A model generated the notes under the pieces. It was not told where the DNA came from. It did not search any database and saw only the letters and a list, made by a program, of their open reading frames with translations. Shown here in pieces: positions 34,318 to 46,253 of a stretch of 64,000 nucleotides of DNA (position 1 is its first letter; the number at the start of each line of letters is the position of its first letter). The stretch comes from Pseudopyrenochaeta lycopersici (taxonomy: Eukaryota > Ascomycota > Dothideomycetes > Pleosporales > Pseudopyrenochaetaceae). The translations under genes were made by a program, and so were the position numbers. Location of the stretch: the NCBI GenBank assembly GCA_003313425.1, contig NHZP01000045.1, positions 186,001 through 250,000 on the forward strand. The letters are read 5' to 3'.

Positions 34318-35241
34318 ATGTGCCTCCGAGTTATCTTTACAGGCGGATCAGGACGAGCCGGTCGGGCAGTGATCAAAGGGTTGGTCAAAGCCGGGCACAT
34401 TGTGCTAAACCTAGATCTTGTCAAGCTTGATGATGGCGATATTCATACGATGAAGTGCGACTTGTCAGATAGCGGTCAGGTCTTTAGCTGCATGAACACA
34501 CACATGCGACTAGGGGAACCATTCCCGGCTTGTTCACCACAAGTACCCGATGCAGTAATTCATTTTGCTGCCTTATCAACGCCGATGATCGTTTCGGATG
34601 GGGAGACTTTCAGGCTGAATGTAATGGGAACACACAATGTGATCGAAGCCGCTTGCAAACTGGGAATTAAGAAAGTCATTATCGCTAGCAGTGTCACCAC
34701 ATATGGTGTCTCTTTCGGGCAGGGGCATTGCGAATTTCCGTCCTTTCCTATAGACGAAGATCTGGACGTTAATCCTACTGATCCCTATGCTTTGTCAAAG
34801 GTGGTTGGAGAAAGAATTGCACGAAGTTACGCGACAAGGTTTGGGGTCGATATCTATTGCTTGCGGATCGGGAGGGTCATCGAGCCTGAGCAGTATGAGG
34901 GTATTTTTGAAAAATACATCTATGAACCTGAGCAATGGTATGCGCATGGATGGTCCTATGTAGACGTACGCGATTTAGCACAAATGTGCGTAAGGGCACT
35001 TGACGTATCCGGACTAGGATATCAGCTTTTTAATGCTACAAACGACTCGATAACAAACATGAATGCTACGACGGGTTTTCTACGACAACACTATCCTCAC
35101 ATTCCAATCACGAGAGAGTTAGACGAATTCGAGGCACCGATGTCAAACCGGAAGATTCGAGAGATGCTGGGTTTCAAAGAAGAGCATGACTGGCGGAATT
35201 ACTTTAGTAGGTGGAGGAAAAATCACTCCGTGGACTCATAG
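34318..35241 (+). CDS. Extended SDR / NAD-dependent epimerase-dehydratase
   Basis: A single exon of 307 residues with ATG at 34318. The nucleotide-binding motif FTGGSGRAGRA is at residues 7-17, followed by FAALSTP, an ASSVTTYG serine segment and the catalytic YALSK. This is the extended SDR family of nucleotide-sugar epimerases and dehydratases, usually soluble. Fungal members of this size often act on small metabolites and not on sugars; the substrate is unknown. It lies head to tail-end with the monooxygenase (which ends at 35550) and within 6 kb of three other oxidoreductases and a regulator. Confidence 0.88.
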   Translation: MCLRVIFTGGSGRAGRAVIKGLVKAGHIVLNLDLVKLDDGDIHTMKCDLSDSGQVFSCMNTHMRLGEPFPACSPQVPDAVIHFAALSTPMIVSDGETFRLNVMGTHNVIEAACKLGIKKVIIASSVTTYGVSFGQGHCEFPSFPIDEDLDVNPTDPYALSKVVGERIARSYATRFGVDIYCLRIGRVIEPEQYEGIFEKYIYEPEQWYAHGWSYVDVRDLAQMCVRALDVSGLGYQLFNATNDSITNMNATTGFLRQHYPHIPITRELDEFEAPMSNRKIREMLGFKEEHDWRNYFSRWRKNHSVDS

Positions 35242-35549
35242 GCGACGATTTTGAGTGCATGATTTGTTGGAAAATCTGAATTCAAACGGTCTGCATGCTA
35301 CATCATGCTTTTTGTAGTCTTTTCTTCAGCAGCTAATTCGTGAACTTAAACTGCACAGAACAGATATGAATACAGATTAAGTATTATAAACCAGTAGTTC
35401 GGATAACCTATGATCAAGGACATCACAGTCATCGCAGAAACTCAAAATGGTTGACTGATTTTCGTAATGGACTAATGCAAGCACTGAAGACTTTTTTTTT
35501 CACTAGCTACCTACCCAGAAATTTGATAAGTATAATGGCCGGTTCCCCA

Positions 35550-37418
35550 CTAACGCCAAGTCCGTCCTTGCTGTAAGACTTTTTCAGTGAGACCAAAATA
35601 CCAACAAAGCGGGGCCAATGCAAGTGTACATCCAGCATATAGAGTAAGCGGTAGTTTGAATTGTCCGATCCAAAATCGTGAGACAGATGTCGGACAAGCA
35701 TCTCCTTTCGCTGGGGGAGCATAGCAGTATCGGATATCTTTCCAAGGTATCCAGAAACTGCGTATCCAGTACAGAAACATCCATTCAGGGTACATTTGAG
35801 TGTTTCTTCCCGTTTTTTCATCAATGAACCAGGATGTGCATCCAGTGCTCCAGACCAGGTCTTTACACTTTTGCTGGATCCAGTAATTGTCTCGTATTTC
35901 AGCTTCGGGCCTCACCGTGACGGACTCCGCGGAACGATATCCAACCAAAGACGGCATGGAGCGCCGTGATTTCTCCAGAGATTGTAGTACGGGCTTTAGG
36001 ACGCGTAGAGTAAAGTTAATCTGGCATTCCACTGTGTAAATAACCGATAAATGGCCTGTTAGTGTGTTTGGACCCATCATAACAAAAAAGTTGGGGAATG
36101 CGGAGAAGCAGGTCCCAAAATATGCAGATGGTGTTCCTGCGCTGACTTGGTCCCACTATGCTCTTATTAACCTTATGATACGCACATGCATGACGAGATT
36201 GACTCACATGTTCCTGAAGGGTCATGCCACTTTCGCCAATAATCCGCATGGGAAACAGAAACTTGTGTGTTTGGAAGCCTGTTGCTAGAACGATGGCATC
36301 TGCCTGTATAAATCGCCCAGAAGCTGTCTGAACCCCACTCTCCAGGATTTTCGAGACAGGATCATTGTGAACGAGTTCAACGTTTGACTGGTGGAGGCTT
36401 TGCAAATAGCCAGTGTCATTAACCCTTCTTTTGCATCCAATAACGCTTTTGGGAATCAGTGCGTTATGATAGCGCTCAGGAGCTGTCATAAGGATGTAGG
36501 CTGATGCATCCTTACGCCATTGTTCCCTAATCTTCTGGCCACCATAGAGTTTCAGACCGCGGAATCCAAGTTCCTTATGAACGTAGAGCCATGCACGATA
36601 CAACTTCATGGCGCCTGGTATGCATCTCATTGCCCATTTGAATAATGCAGTGTAATCTGGATTGAACCTTTCTGCGAGCCAGTGAGCTTGTCGGCTAAAT
36701 TGTGTAACCTTCTTGACGGGTGTCGTGCCCTGGCTAATGGCCGGAACGATTTGTGTAGCACTGCATCCGTTTCCTGAATCTTCAGTTAGCAGAGTTCCTA
36801 ACGATTTAAAGAATTGTTACCAATAATAACAACCTCCTTCCCATGCCAATCAAATGATTTATCCCATTGGGCTGAATGGAACAATCTTCCCCTAAAAGCT
36901 GAAGCACCCGGTATGGTACAGGCCTGTGGAATGGATAATGCTCCAACAGCAGAAACAATTACTTTACAGCGGCGTTGATGCGTTCTGTTTGTTTCTAAGT
37001 CTCGAATGTCCACGAGCCAGGTAGCGCTTTCAGAATCCCATTTTGCGCATTCAACGGCACAACGGTATCGAATCCGTGGAAGTATCTTGTACTTTTCCGC
37101 CACCGATTTGAAATAAGCATGAATCTCGGGTTGCATGGCATACACCTTGGACCAGTCAGGATTGAGGGCAAAGGAAAACGAGTAGAAGTGAGAAGGCACC
37201 TGAATCCATCATTAGTAGAAACACAAATAACCTTTAGTGTCCAATCTCACGTCGCAACCGCAGCCCGGGTATACATTTGCGCACCAAGTCCCACCAACAT
37301 CGTTGTCTTTTTCCAGTATTTCGAAGTTGTAAGTACCGTACTGACGGATCAACTGGACTGCTGTTCCAATGCCAGACATACCAGCGCCGATAATAAGTAC
37401 ATCGGTGTCCAGATCCAT
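35550..37418 (-). CDS. Flavin monooxygenase with Baeyer-Villiger fingerprint
   Basis: Four exons (37418-37251, 37199-36821, 36773-36208, 36155-35550) give 572 residues. FAD motif GAGMSG is at residues 11-16; the BVMO fingerprint is Phe158-x-Gly160-x3-His164-x3-Trp168-Asp169 (FRGRLFHSAQWD); the NADPH motif GNGCSAT is formed across intron 2; ATGFQTHKFLFP follows. Length and order are those of class B monooxygenases, which convert ketones to esters or lactones or hydroxylate N or S. Hydrophobic residues at the C-terminus (LPLTLYAGCTLALAPLCWYFG) may attach it to a membrane. The start lies 522 bp from the divergent SDR at 37941, suggesting co-regulation. The ketone substrate is unknown. Confidence 0.9.
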
Positions 37419-37940
37419 TTTTGTGAAGCGTTATTTGAGAATCCCGGCTGGTTGTTGGTGTTCACATCCATCTTGTGGAGAAGTGCTTATAAGAAGATAT
37501 TTTGCAGAATATCTAGCCCAAGAGGCGGTACCTGCACAGTCCCTTTACCTCTTTTACATCACCGCCTGAGGAATCAAAAGGACTTTCCGCAGAGAACAAT
37601 CTCATTGAGTATTTTAGCCGAACTATTGTGAGAGCATATCCTGAAAACAGAATGCGAGCCGCACAGCCGAACGTGACTGGAAGGACGAGCGACTAAAGCA
37701 AAAGCAGTTAGGCTGTGGAAATCTATTGTTTCTCGTGTTGAGCTCCTAAACATGTGGAAGGCTAGCGTCGGAACATTTACCAAGTTCGGCTATACTTTTG
37801 CAACCTTACCAAAGTCGCTGCCTTGCAAAGTCGCAATCTTAATCTCCAAGTCCTCAACCAGGTCGCATACATAGGGTCGATCAGTGATTTAAGCACCCGA
37901 ATACCGAGTTGCGAAACCACAAGCTCTCCGACCGAACGAC
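37419..37940. promoter_or_regulatory. Divergent promoter of monooxygenase and SDR
   Basis: 522-bp bidirectional intergenic region. No TCGGN3CCGA motif is present. I cannot assign a specific regulator site. Confidence 0.5.
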
Positions 37941-38937
37941 ATGTCGCAACTAATAAAAGGTAAAACAGCCATTGTGACTGGCGCAGGCTCTGGTAAGCCA
38001 CCATGATTGGTCTCCATGTAGTGGTGGCTAATCTATGACAGGAATCTGCTTCTCATTTGCAAAGATGCTGCTTGATGAAGGGGCCAATGTTGTCTTTGCG
38101 GATCTACAGTTGCGTGAAGAGGCGCAGAAGTTATTGGACTTGTACAGTTCAGGTCTGCCACACGCAATCTTCAAGAAGACCGACGTGCGTCAGTGGGACC
38201 AGCTATCCGCTCTTTTTGATGTCGCTATGGAGGAATTTGGAAGTGTGGATATTGTATGCCCCGGTGCCGGGATATATGAGCCTGAGTTCTCCAACTTTTG
38301 GATACCGCCTGGACACATACAATCGAAGGATGATACCAACGCTGGAAGATATGCTCTACTGGATATCAACCTAACTCATCCTGTTCGTCTAACTCAGCTT
38401 GCGATATCCCACTTCCGTTCCGTTTCGCCACCCGCGAGTCCAATGAATCCGAAGACAGTAATCCTGATCTCGTCCACCGCGGGACAAAAAACTCCCTTGG
38501 TAGCACCTATGTACTGTGCTACAAAACACGGTATCAATGGTTTTGTGCGATGCCTAGCCCCATTGCAAGATAAAATCGGTATTCGAATCGCTGCTGTGGC
38601 GCCAGGGGTTGTGAAAACGCCTTTGTGGACTGAACATGCCGTAAAGTCTCAAGCCATCACAGAGGGCAAAGACGAGTGGGTGACTCCCGAAGAGGTAGCC
38701 GGAGTGATGATTGCTTTGATAAGTAAGGACTCGATCACTCAACTGCCCGAAGACAAGTCAAGGCAAGATTTATCCAATTTGATTCCAATCGCAGGTGGGA
38801 GTATCTTGGAAGTGACGACAAGACATGTCAGAAACGTCTCTGCATTCAATGATCCTGGACCGGCAGGTAGACCTGGAAGCACAGTGAGCAACATGGCTGC
38901 ACTGGAGGATCGCGTCTGGGAGGCATTATTAAGATAA
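37941..38937 (+). CDS. Short-chain dehydrogenase/reductase
   Basis: Two exons (37941-37992, 38042-38937) give 315 residues. The 49-bp intron falls inside the cofactor loop, so exon 1 (MSQLIKGKTAIVTGAGSG) is easily missed. Motifs: TGAGSGIC for NAD(P), PGAGIYEP, the catalytic serine in LISSTAG and YCATKHG for Tyr/Lys. Similar to 15-hydroxyprostaglandin-dehydrogenase-like and alcohol-oxidising fungal SDRs; it probably oxidises a secondary alcohol or reduces a ketone. Divergent from the Baeyer-Villiger-type monooxygenase, for which it could supply the ketone (inference). Confidence 0.88.
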
Positions 38938-39329
38938 GAAGGCTAGCCATCAGAGTATCGCATAAGAACCAAATGTTTAAAAAGCATTACTGTGCATAGA
39001 TTCGTAATCAAACCACTAATAACTCCATAATGAAATATTCCTTTTTCTTGGGATAGATTAGTTTAGTTGGGTAAACAGCCGGAACTATACATGATTTGTA
39101 TTAGTGTTAGGTAAAAAGATTCGGCCATTGACGAAACCTCGGGTACTCGATGGAATCACGAGCGATGAGTCCTTTCAGGGAAATGATCCCGAGCACGCCT
39201 TCCTCTTTGTGTGAGAACACTTTGTCTTGAGGGTCTTATCTACTGAAGATTTATATAGGCTTGTCACGGTATCTCTTATGGAGGACAATATCCTCTGTCC
39301 TTTCGAGCATGATCAGATATTTTACGGCA
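38938..39329. other. Intergenic spacer
   Basis: 392 bp between two codirectional reductase genes. It contains the promoter of the downstream gene; no other feature seen. Confidence 0.5.
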
Positions 39330-40379
39330 ATGAAAGTGCTACTTACTGGGGGAACTGGCTTCATTGCTACACACTGTCTAGCTTACCTACTTGAGCACGG
39401 GTATGTGATAAACATATTTCACTTCGAGATCATGCCTGACCAGGCTAGTCATGCCGTTGTTACGACCGTACGGTCCCATCAGAAGGGAAAACAACTTCTC
39501 GCGACTCACAATAATATACCTCAGAGCCGGTTATCCTACGTCATAGTAGAGGATATTGCTGCACAAACCGCATTCAATCAGGCGGTGCAGTCCAGCCCGC
39601 CCTTCGAAGTCGTGCTGCACACTGCAAGTCCTTTTCACTACAACGTTGTTGATGCGAAAAAGGATCTACTAGACCCTGCCGTCTTAGGTACCATTGGTCT
39701 TTTGTCAGCTATCAAAGAATACGCACCCGACGTCAAACGAGTGGTCATTACATCATCTTTTGCAACCATCATTAATCCTAAACGGCACCCAGCCGTCTAT
39801 GATGAGACTTTTTGGAATCCAGTCACCTGGGATGAAGCAATTGCTGATGCAGCGACAGCCTATCGGGGTAGCAAGACCTTTGCGGAGCGGGCTGCATGGG
39901 AGTTTGTCAAAAATGAGAGTCCGGACTTTTCAATTTCGACCATCAACCCGCCTATGGTATTTGGACCCGTCGCGCATCATTTAGTTTCGCAAAGCACAGT
40001 CAATACGTCAAATTCCAGATTTTATGACATGATTCAAGGCAAAATGAAGAACGAATTAGACCCTACTGGTGCCTTCCTATGGGTAGATGTTCGTGATGTG
40101 GCGCTCGCACATATTCGAGCAGCAGAAATACCACAAGCGGCAGGAAAAAGATTCTTTGTCACCGCCGGACATGTCAGCAATGCTGACATCGCGAATATCA
40201 TCAAACAGGAATTCCCAGAATACTCTGTTGGACTTCCTCATGAGATACGAAGTGATATTCCCGACAACGTTTACGGCTACGACAACAATCTCTCGAAGGA
40301 AATTTTGGGGCTTCATTTTCGGCCTTTGCATTCCTGTGTAATAGACACCGTCAGATCTTTGCAGGCTATTGGAAATTGA
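39330..40379 (+). CDS. NADPH-dependent ketone/aldehyde reductase (DFR/Gre2-like extended SDR)
   Basis: Two exons (39330-39400, 39449-40379) give 333 residues starting MKVLLTGGTGFIATH. The intron is 48 bp, in frame and free of stops, so the unspliced ORF reads through it; removing it restores LLEHGHAVVTTVRS, the normal family text. An upstream ATG (39261) would add 23 residues without family support. Motifs: GGTGFIATH, HTASPFHY, ITSSFA and catalytic YRGSK. The family includes dihydroflavonol reductase, cinnamoyl-CoA reductase and yeast Gre2 and reduces carbonyls of small molecules. Codirectional with the SDR at 37941. Confidence 0.88.
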   Translation: MKVLLTGGTGFIATHCLAYLLEHGYVINIFHFEIMPDQASHAVVTTVRSHQKGKQLLATHNNIPQSRLSYVIVEDIAAQTAFNQAVQSSPPFEVVLHTASPFHYNVVDAKKDLLDPAVLGTIGLLSAIKEYAPDVKRVVITSSFATIINPKRHPAVYDETFWNPVTWDEAIADAATAYRGSKTFAERAAWEFVKNESPDFSISTINPPMVFGPVAHHLVSQSTVNTSNSRFYDMIQGKMKNELDPTGAFLWVDVRDVALAHIRAAEIPQAAGKRFFVTAGHVSNADIANIIKQEFPEYSVGLPHEIRSDIPDNVYGYDNNLSKEILGLHFRPLHSCVIDTVRSLQAIGN

Positions 40380-41873
40380 GCTCTTACTCGCGATCAACAA
40401 CACTGCGAAGCGCTCATTCGATGGTGCTGTCGTCACATCGCTTTCCAGGGCATGTATCGGAATACTAGATACAGTCATGCGACAAAATTCTGTTCGCGAC
40501 TGTCTTACCTTACCAAAACACTACTCCTTAACTATAGATATCTTATCCTACGAACTAGAATGCTTTAGATTTTCAAATATATAATTATATTTCCATAAGG
40601 CCTAATATTTCTGACTCCAGAAGAAAATAAACATTATCCTATGTAATACTAGACGTTTGACGGCGGAAAGGTTACAAGTATTAAGTTTACTAGGAAAATT
40701 ACAATTTACGCAATAGCCTTGCTCTAGCAGTATAAAAAGTCCTTTGACTAATGTTAGGTCTCTTTAGAGCCAAATATATCTAAGTTTTTATAATCTGTCA
40801 TATAGTACTAGTTTTAGAAGATTCAATACAGGATAGGAGATATCTATCGACGGAGAAAGAGATGTCGTGGTATGTTTGCTGCAGTGAGACTATAAACACC
40901 CCAAGAGTTGTTGCAAACATGCCGCTGCACAGCAGAAGCATTAAAATTACTATACCTTGTGGGTACAGTGCTGCCGTCATATGCTTGAGATCGATCAGCG
41001 ACAGTATCTTGTTTGGGCTTGGCGATGCAACGCAGGCATCATCAAACATGGCAATGTGCACCCTTGATTATGGGCAAGTCGTTTTACCAGGGTACCCTGA
41101 AAGGATGCAAACACCAAAGACGGCGAAGATGCTACTGGGAAGTTATTGGTGACATAGGTCACTCGGAAGGTTCTTCAAATCTGATTACGGCTCTATCGCG
41201 CTTTTTACTGGATTTACAGTTCCTTTCTTAGTAAATATTCCGCAGCCAAGACAGAGGATAGAAAATCAAAAAGGAGCCTCGCTCCCCAGCCGCCAAGAGA
41301 GCGGGTGGATCACAGTATGTGCGGGACACCGCGGAAAAGGTCTGTGCTTGTTCTAGAGTTGAGTCAAGCTATACTATGTAAGTATCTTGTTTCATAGCCA
41401 AGGATAGGCATCGGAGCGCCCCTTCTTGGATAAGAATGGGGGTGCTCTGTACACTACGCGATCCAATGACAATGTTTGAATCAGGTAATTTAGCCGCGTC
41501 CATTCGATGACAAATCGAAGCGTCCATATCCGGGCATAGAAGCGGGGTCTTGTTGAGCGCCACAATCTGCCTAGAAATGCCGGCATTCTGGAACAAACAT
41601 TCAGCAACGCGCCGAAGTAGTCATGTCACTATGTGGAGCGGCTCTTGCATCCTTTTCCTCATCAGCTGGTCTCTTCAGGAGATCCACTTTCCACTTTTGA
41701 TTTTGCTGTCCCACAGCAATTACCCGGCCCAAAACACGAGCTGTCATGTGCTTATGAGCCCTGTCTCGGATATTATTCCCAAGGCATTCATCAATCCGCA
41801 TCGCGTATACTCCCACGTTAATTGAATTGAAGGGACAAGAAGTCATAGGAGAAGGCAAGGCAAGAAGGCTAGC
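40380..41873. other. Intergenic region without a supportable gene
   Basis: 1.5 kb. Short minus-strand frames at 40798-41061 (hydrophobic) and 41369-41858 are not recognisable. The last part is the promoter of the regulator at 41874. Confidence 0.5.
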
Positions 41874-44084
41874 ATGAGATCACGGACTGGCTGGTAGGTG
41901 TTAGTGACGGACATTCTGTTTCATCATCAAATGTCGCTGTCCCAACCTAGGCTGATTGAATGACAGCGAGACTTGCCGTCAGCGCAAATTAAAGTGCGAT
42001 GAGAAAAAGCCTACCTGTGACCGTTGTAGTAAAACTGGAAGGCCATGCGTACAAGGTTCCATATTCCGCCGTCAAGACGGAACAATGATGGCCAAAAGTA
42101 CACTAGTAGGTTCCCAGCCAGCGGGCACGAATAGCGCCATTGTTGCCAAAGACCGCGAAGCGAAAAGGTGTAAGCGCTTATTATCTTAGGTTTAAGGTGG
42201 ATAGATACTGAAAACTGCTTGTAGTCACCTTTGTATACGTGCATGATCCATACGTTGAGGACGGCGTTGAGCAATCCTCTGCACCTCACCCAGGGAATAC
42301 ATCACATGGCATTCTTGACATCCAAGATGTACTTGATGGACAATGTCCATCATCCCCGACTTTAGGCAGCGCGCAACCCACTACTCCTGTTAAAGAAGCA
42401 TCTCCCACTCAGATTGTGTCCAGTCAAGAAACAGAAGCTTCCGGCCAAGGGCCGACCGCGAATGTTGCAGCACAGCATGTGAGATCGAATATCGCAGACC
42501 AATTAGCTGACTCTGCTTGTGAAATTCAATATTGCCTCACACCAAACGACCAGCTTGTAAAGATACGGAGTCCCCCCTCGGATCCCGTTCTCTCTATCCA
42601 TTTGGTCTGGTATTTCAAAGAAGCTCCAGGAAAATGGTTTGTCATCCTGGCTAGTTGCAATTCATCTCATTTTCCAACAAATTTGCTAAGCTCATGTTTA
42701 GGATGGATCTATTTGATGTCACTGCATTCTTTACCTTCTACGTGCCAAGATTAGCGGCCACACAGCCACTGCTTCGAAGTGCTTGCTGTGCACTTGCATC
42801 AAAGCATATCGGCCGTCTCCTGGACTCTCATGATCCATGTTCCGCATCGTCAATGGCACATCTTGGTGGTGATTACTGGAAATCTAACCTCAGGGCTAAA
42901 AATTGGAATTACGAAAGCGCTGCATACTATGACGAGGCAATCCGCCTGCTGATGGACGAGATATCAAGAATTGGCAACTTTACAGAAATTTGCCGTGATC
43001 GGGATCGTCAATCCGAGGAGGCTCTGGCGGCAATCGCAATTCTTTGTGTATATGAGCTCTTGGACGCCCCAGGCCCACAGTGGACAGCTCACATGAGCGC
43101 ATTGCCTCTTCTGGAAACTGCCCCTGCGCAGATGCTGGACACTTTGTGTCCTCAGTCGCGACCCAGAAAGCTATCCAAGCGTTCTATATTCTGGAACTTC
43201 GTGAGGCAAGACTATCTTTGTGCATGTATGAACGCCTCTCATATGTTTATAAGCGATTGTTGACAAGGACAGTTATACATGAAACTTCTACTCGACTGAA
43301 TCCAGAGGACCCGCAATTCTGGCGCGAGAGCGGTCTTCTTGTAGGGGATGATGGTTTTCTGCAGCCGGATTACGCGCTTGATACCGGAGACGGAAGTTCT
43401 TTCAATATGGATGAAGACTTGATTAGTCATGCTCTATTCTGGATACTTAGCAAAATCGTGAATTTTATGGCCGCAATTGCCAATCCAGGTCTTGACGATA
43501 TCACAAACACATCGCCTACGCTACCTAACTCCTATAAGCTATCTCACCACGATACCAGGTTGCAGTGGAAGCACCTTGATACGCAAATCCAATCTTGGAG
43601 AAGTAGTCTGCCTCCTGCTTTTATGTCATTTATACGATCGCCGCTGGCCAGGCCTGGAACGGATGCATCACCAATGCCAGATGATCAGTCTTTCGATAGA
43701 ATCTCATACACTATTCCCACCTGTGGGTCCACTATGCAGAGTTACCATATGGCATGTATACTCCTCTTGATGAACAAGCCGCCACAACTGGGTGTCCTTC
43801 GTTCAACCTTCACTGAACGTCTAAACTCGTACCGGCTTATCCAGGAAGAGGTGCTGTATCATAGCCGTGAAATTTGCGGAATCAGCTTATCATGTCCACC
43901 AGATAGTGTGCGGATCCAATCTGTCCAGCCACTTTATGTGGCTGGGCAATGTCTTAACGAGCTGAAAGAACGTGAAACGGTAATCAACTTGCTGCATGGC
44001 ATCGAAAAGGATCTGGGATGGGCAACCAATTATAGAGTAGAAAGGTTGAGAGAAGAATGGGAAGCCAGCCCGCTAAATAATTAG
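41874..44084 (+). CDS. Zn2Cys6 transcription factor
   Basis: Five exons (41874-41893, 41967-42169, 42225-42636, 42702-43225, 43273-44084) give 656 residues. Exon 1 is only 20 bp and ends inside the first zinc-cysteine codon; splicing creates MRSRTGCETCRQRKLKCDEK, followed by PTCDRCSKTGRPC, a complete six-cysteine cluster. The middle and C-terminal parts fit the fungal-specific regulatory domain (FYVPRLAATQPLLRSACCAL, then a long helical region to the end). It should be a nuclear DNA-binding activator or repressor. Its place beside the monooxygenase and three SDRs makes it a candidate pathway-specific regulator of that set. Confidence 0.9.
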
Positions 44085-46253
44085 ATAGACTATTGCGCTG
44101 TATCTCCAAGCGATTGCGCGAATGCCATATCAGATCTACTTGGATAGATTAACTGTTATAACATGAAGTGCTGTGTAGGGTTTTCTTTTTGCATGGTGGC
44201 TTTTCGCTAGTTGCAGGTATGAAAGTGCACCGGGTATGTGTCTGGCGATGACCAAGGGCCATGGCAGCCCATCTTTGGATCAAAACACCTCCACCTTTCT
44301 GGTATCTGAAGCCTTCGTCTTCACGCCCCGTCAGCTGGCCGTCTGTCTTCTGAAGCTTGTGAAATCGTCGTTCGAATTCAAGACTAGTGGCATCCAATGT
44401 TTGTGCAAGATACCACAGTGTGCTTTTTTTCGCAAGTAAATCGCGCTAGACACCCGATTCATATAGTCTAATTCACTCCTCCCCCAACAAAGAGACTGTC
44501 CATAAGAGCTAGATAATAAATGGCTTACTCCATTTTAGAAAGCTTTACCGACAGCCCTCGCGTATCGGGTAATAGACCTTCTGGGAATCGGATCGGTATT
44601 ATTGCACGCTAATGCACTAAAATGGACCATATTCCATCCAATGTGAGCTGATGTATGACATATTAACAAATAATTGGTATTGGAAGGTATTCTCTACTGT
44701 GGATCCAGTCTGAAACCTCCAAAAAAAAACTTACCTCCGATTTGACAATTTTTATCTCAAGTCTTGGAAGTACTTCTAGAACGATCCGTCAAGAGCCTTT
44801 AACCAAGCATGTACCCTTCTTAATAATCATTCCGGGTTAAGTGCACGGTGTCCTCAAGATACAGCATCGTAAGCACGTGAAACCAACAATGGCATCAATG
44901 CACTTGTTCTGTTGAGGCACTTGATCCAATGCAGTACGTAAGTAATTTAATAGCCTCTGCATTATGCCACTACAAATTTGCCGACTTACCATATGCGCAT
45001 TTCAAGCTTCCTGAGCTCCGGTAATGCATGCGCCAGAGGATTGCAATAATATACCCAACATTTGTGTCCATTTTCCACATCTGTAAATGCTTCATAGACC
45101 TTGCATCAGTCATGCAATCCGCATCCCATAGCCCTCAGCGTCTGCGTATTATCTAATTTCACGTTGGTGCTAGGTGCTACTCAAGCGCTACTTTGGTTCA
45201 CTTAGTCATGCGAAGCACTGACTGTGGGTCCAAAACTTTTGTAGGCACGTAATATTTGGTACAAAGTTTCAAGTTCCACAGCGGTGCCAATTGGACTATT
45301 AGTACGTGGAGAAGTGGCATGCTGAACTGATATCGGAGCGTGGTATCTTTTTAGCCGAAAGCCTTCGGTAGTGGTACAACATCTCCTACTGATTACGTTT
45401 GGGTCGGGCGACGTTTAGTAGTACTGCTTGCACAATAGTTCAATCTATGCGTATTCCGATTGGCGCGCACCGAAGCACGCGCTCTAGTTCGTCTAATCAT
45501 CTCGGATCACCTCCTCTACTCGCAATATACAAAGTGATTCTGAGCAGAGAGAAAGTGTAGAATACGAGGGTTCACAGAAAGTCCCATTCAAATATCCTAA
45601 CTAGACTGAATGAAGACGCTGGTTTGGTGGGATTGATTCAAAATCGATATCGCTCTTGTCCTAGTACAGGGAGAGCGCCCATTCCGGTCTTAATTCTAGC
45701 ACAACTTCGTTGGTTTAGACGCTTTTCAGTAATGCTTGTCCGGACCAACGGGCCTTGTGGTACGATTTCCATGCTGTCAACATGGATACTTGTACTGCTG
45801 GAGCAGTGTTCTTAATTCTATTGAGGTGTCAGCCACCCTGAGCTCTTTGTTCATAATACGCAGACTTTTGAGTCCTGAAGCAACGTCATCACCTCAACGT
45901 CATTTTTGCTATGTTCTATCAACCAGCGGCAGCACAATGAGGGGTTTGAAGGAATCTTTAGGTGTCTTTTGAGATCGCAATACCAAGAAGCGCTAGTAAT
46001 ATCACTAGTCTTCTCCCAAAATTGAGCAAACTAATATTCAGCTACTTCCGGCTGAACGTAACAAACCTTGATTCAGTGTTTTGATTTATTATGTTTTCAA
46101 ATTATAGTTCTGGGCGGGCATTGATGACCAAGTTCACCATCGAAGCCAGGTCATGATAATGTGGATCACAGGTCGCGATGAAGAAATTTATTTCCCAGAT
46201 TCCCTTTGTTGGCTATATGCGTACTCGCTAATAGTCTATCGTAGAAGCGAAGT
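44085..46253. other. Intergenic region without a supportable gene
   Basis: About 2.2 kb between a plus-strand and a minus-strand regulator gene, both ending here. Only short frames without homology cues; no repeat recognised. Confidence 0.5.

Noticed and set aside
40798..41061. Hydrophobic 87-residue minus-strand frame, possible transporter fragment
   Set aside because: Only one or two helices and no recognisable family signature; could be chance.
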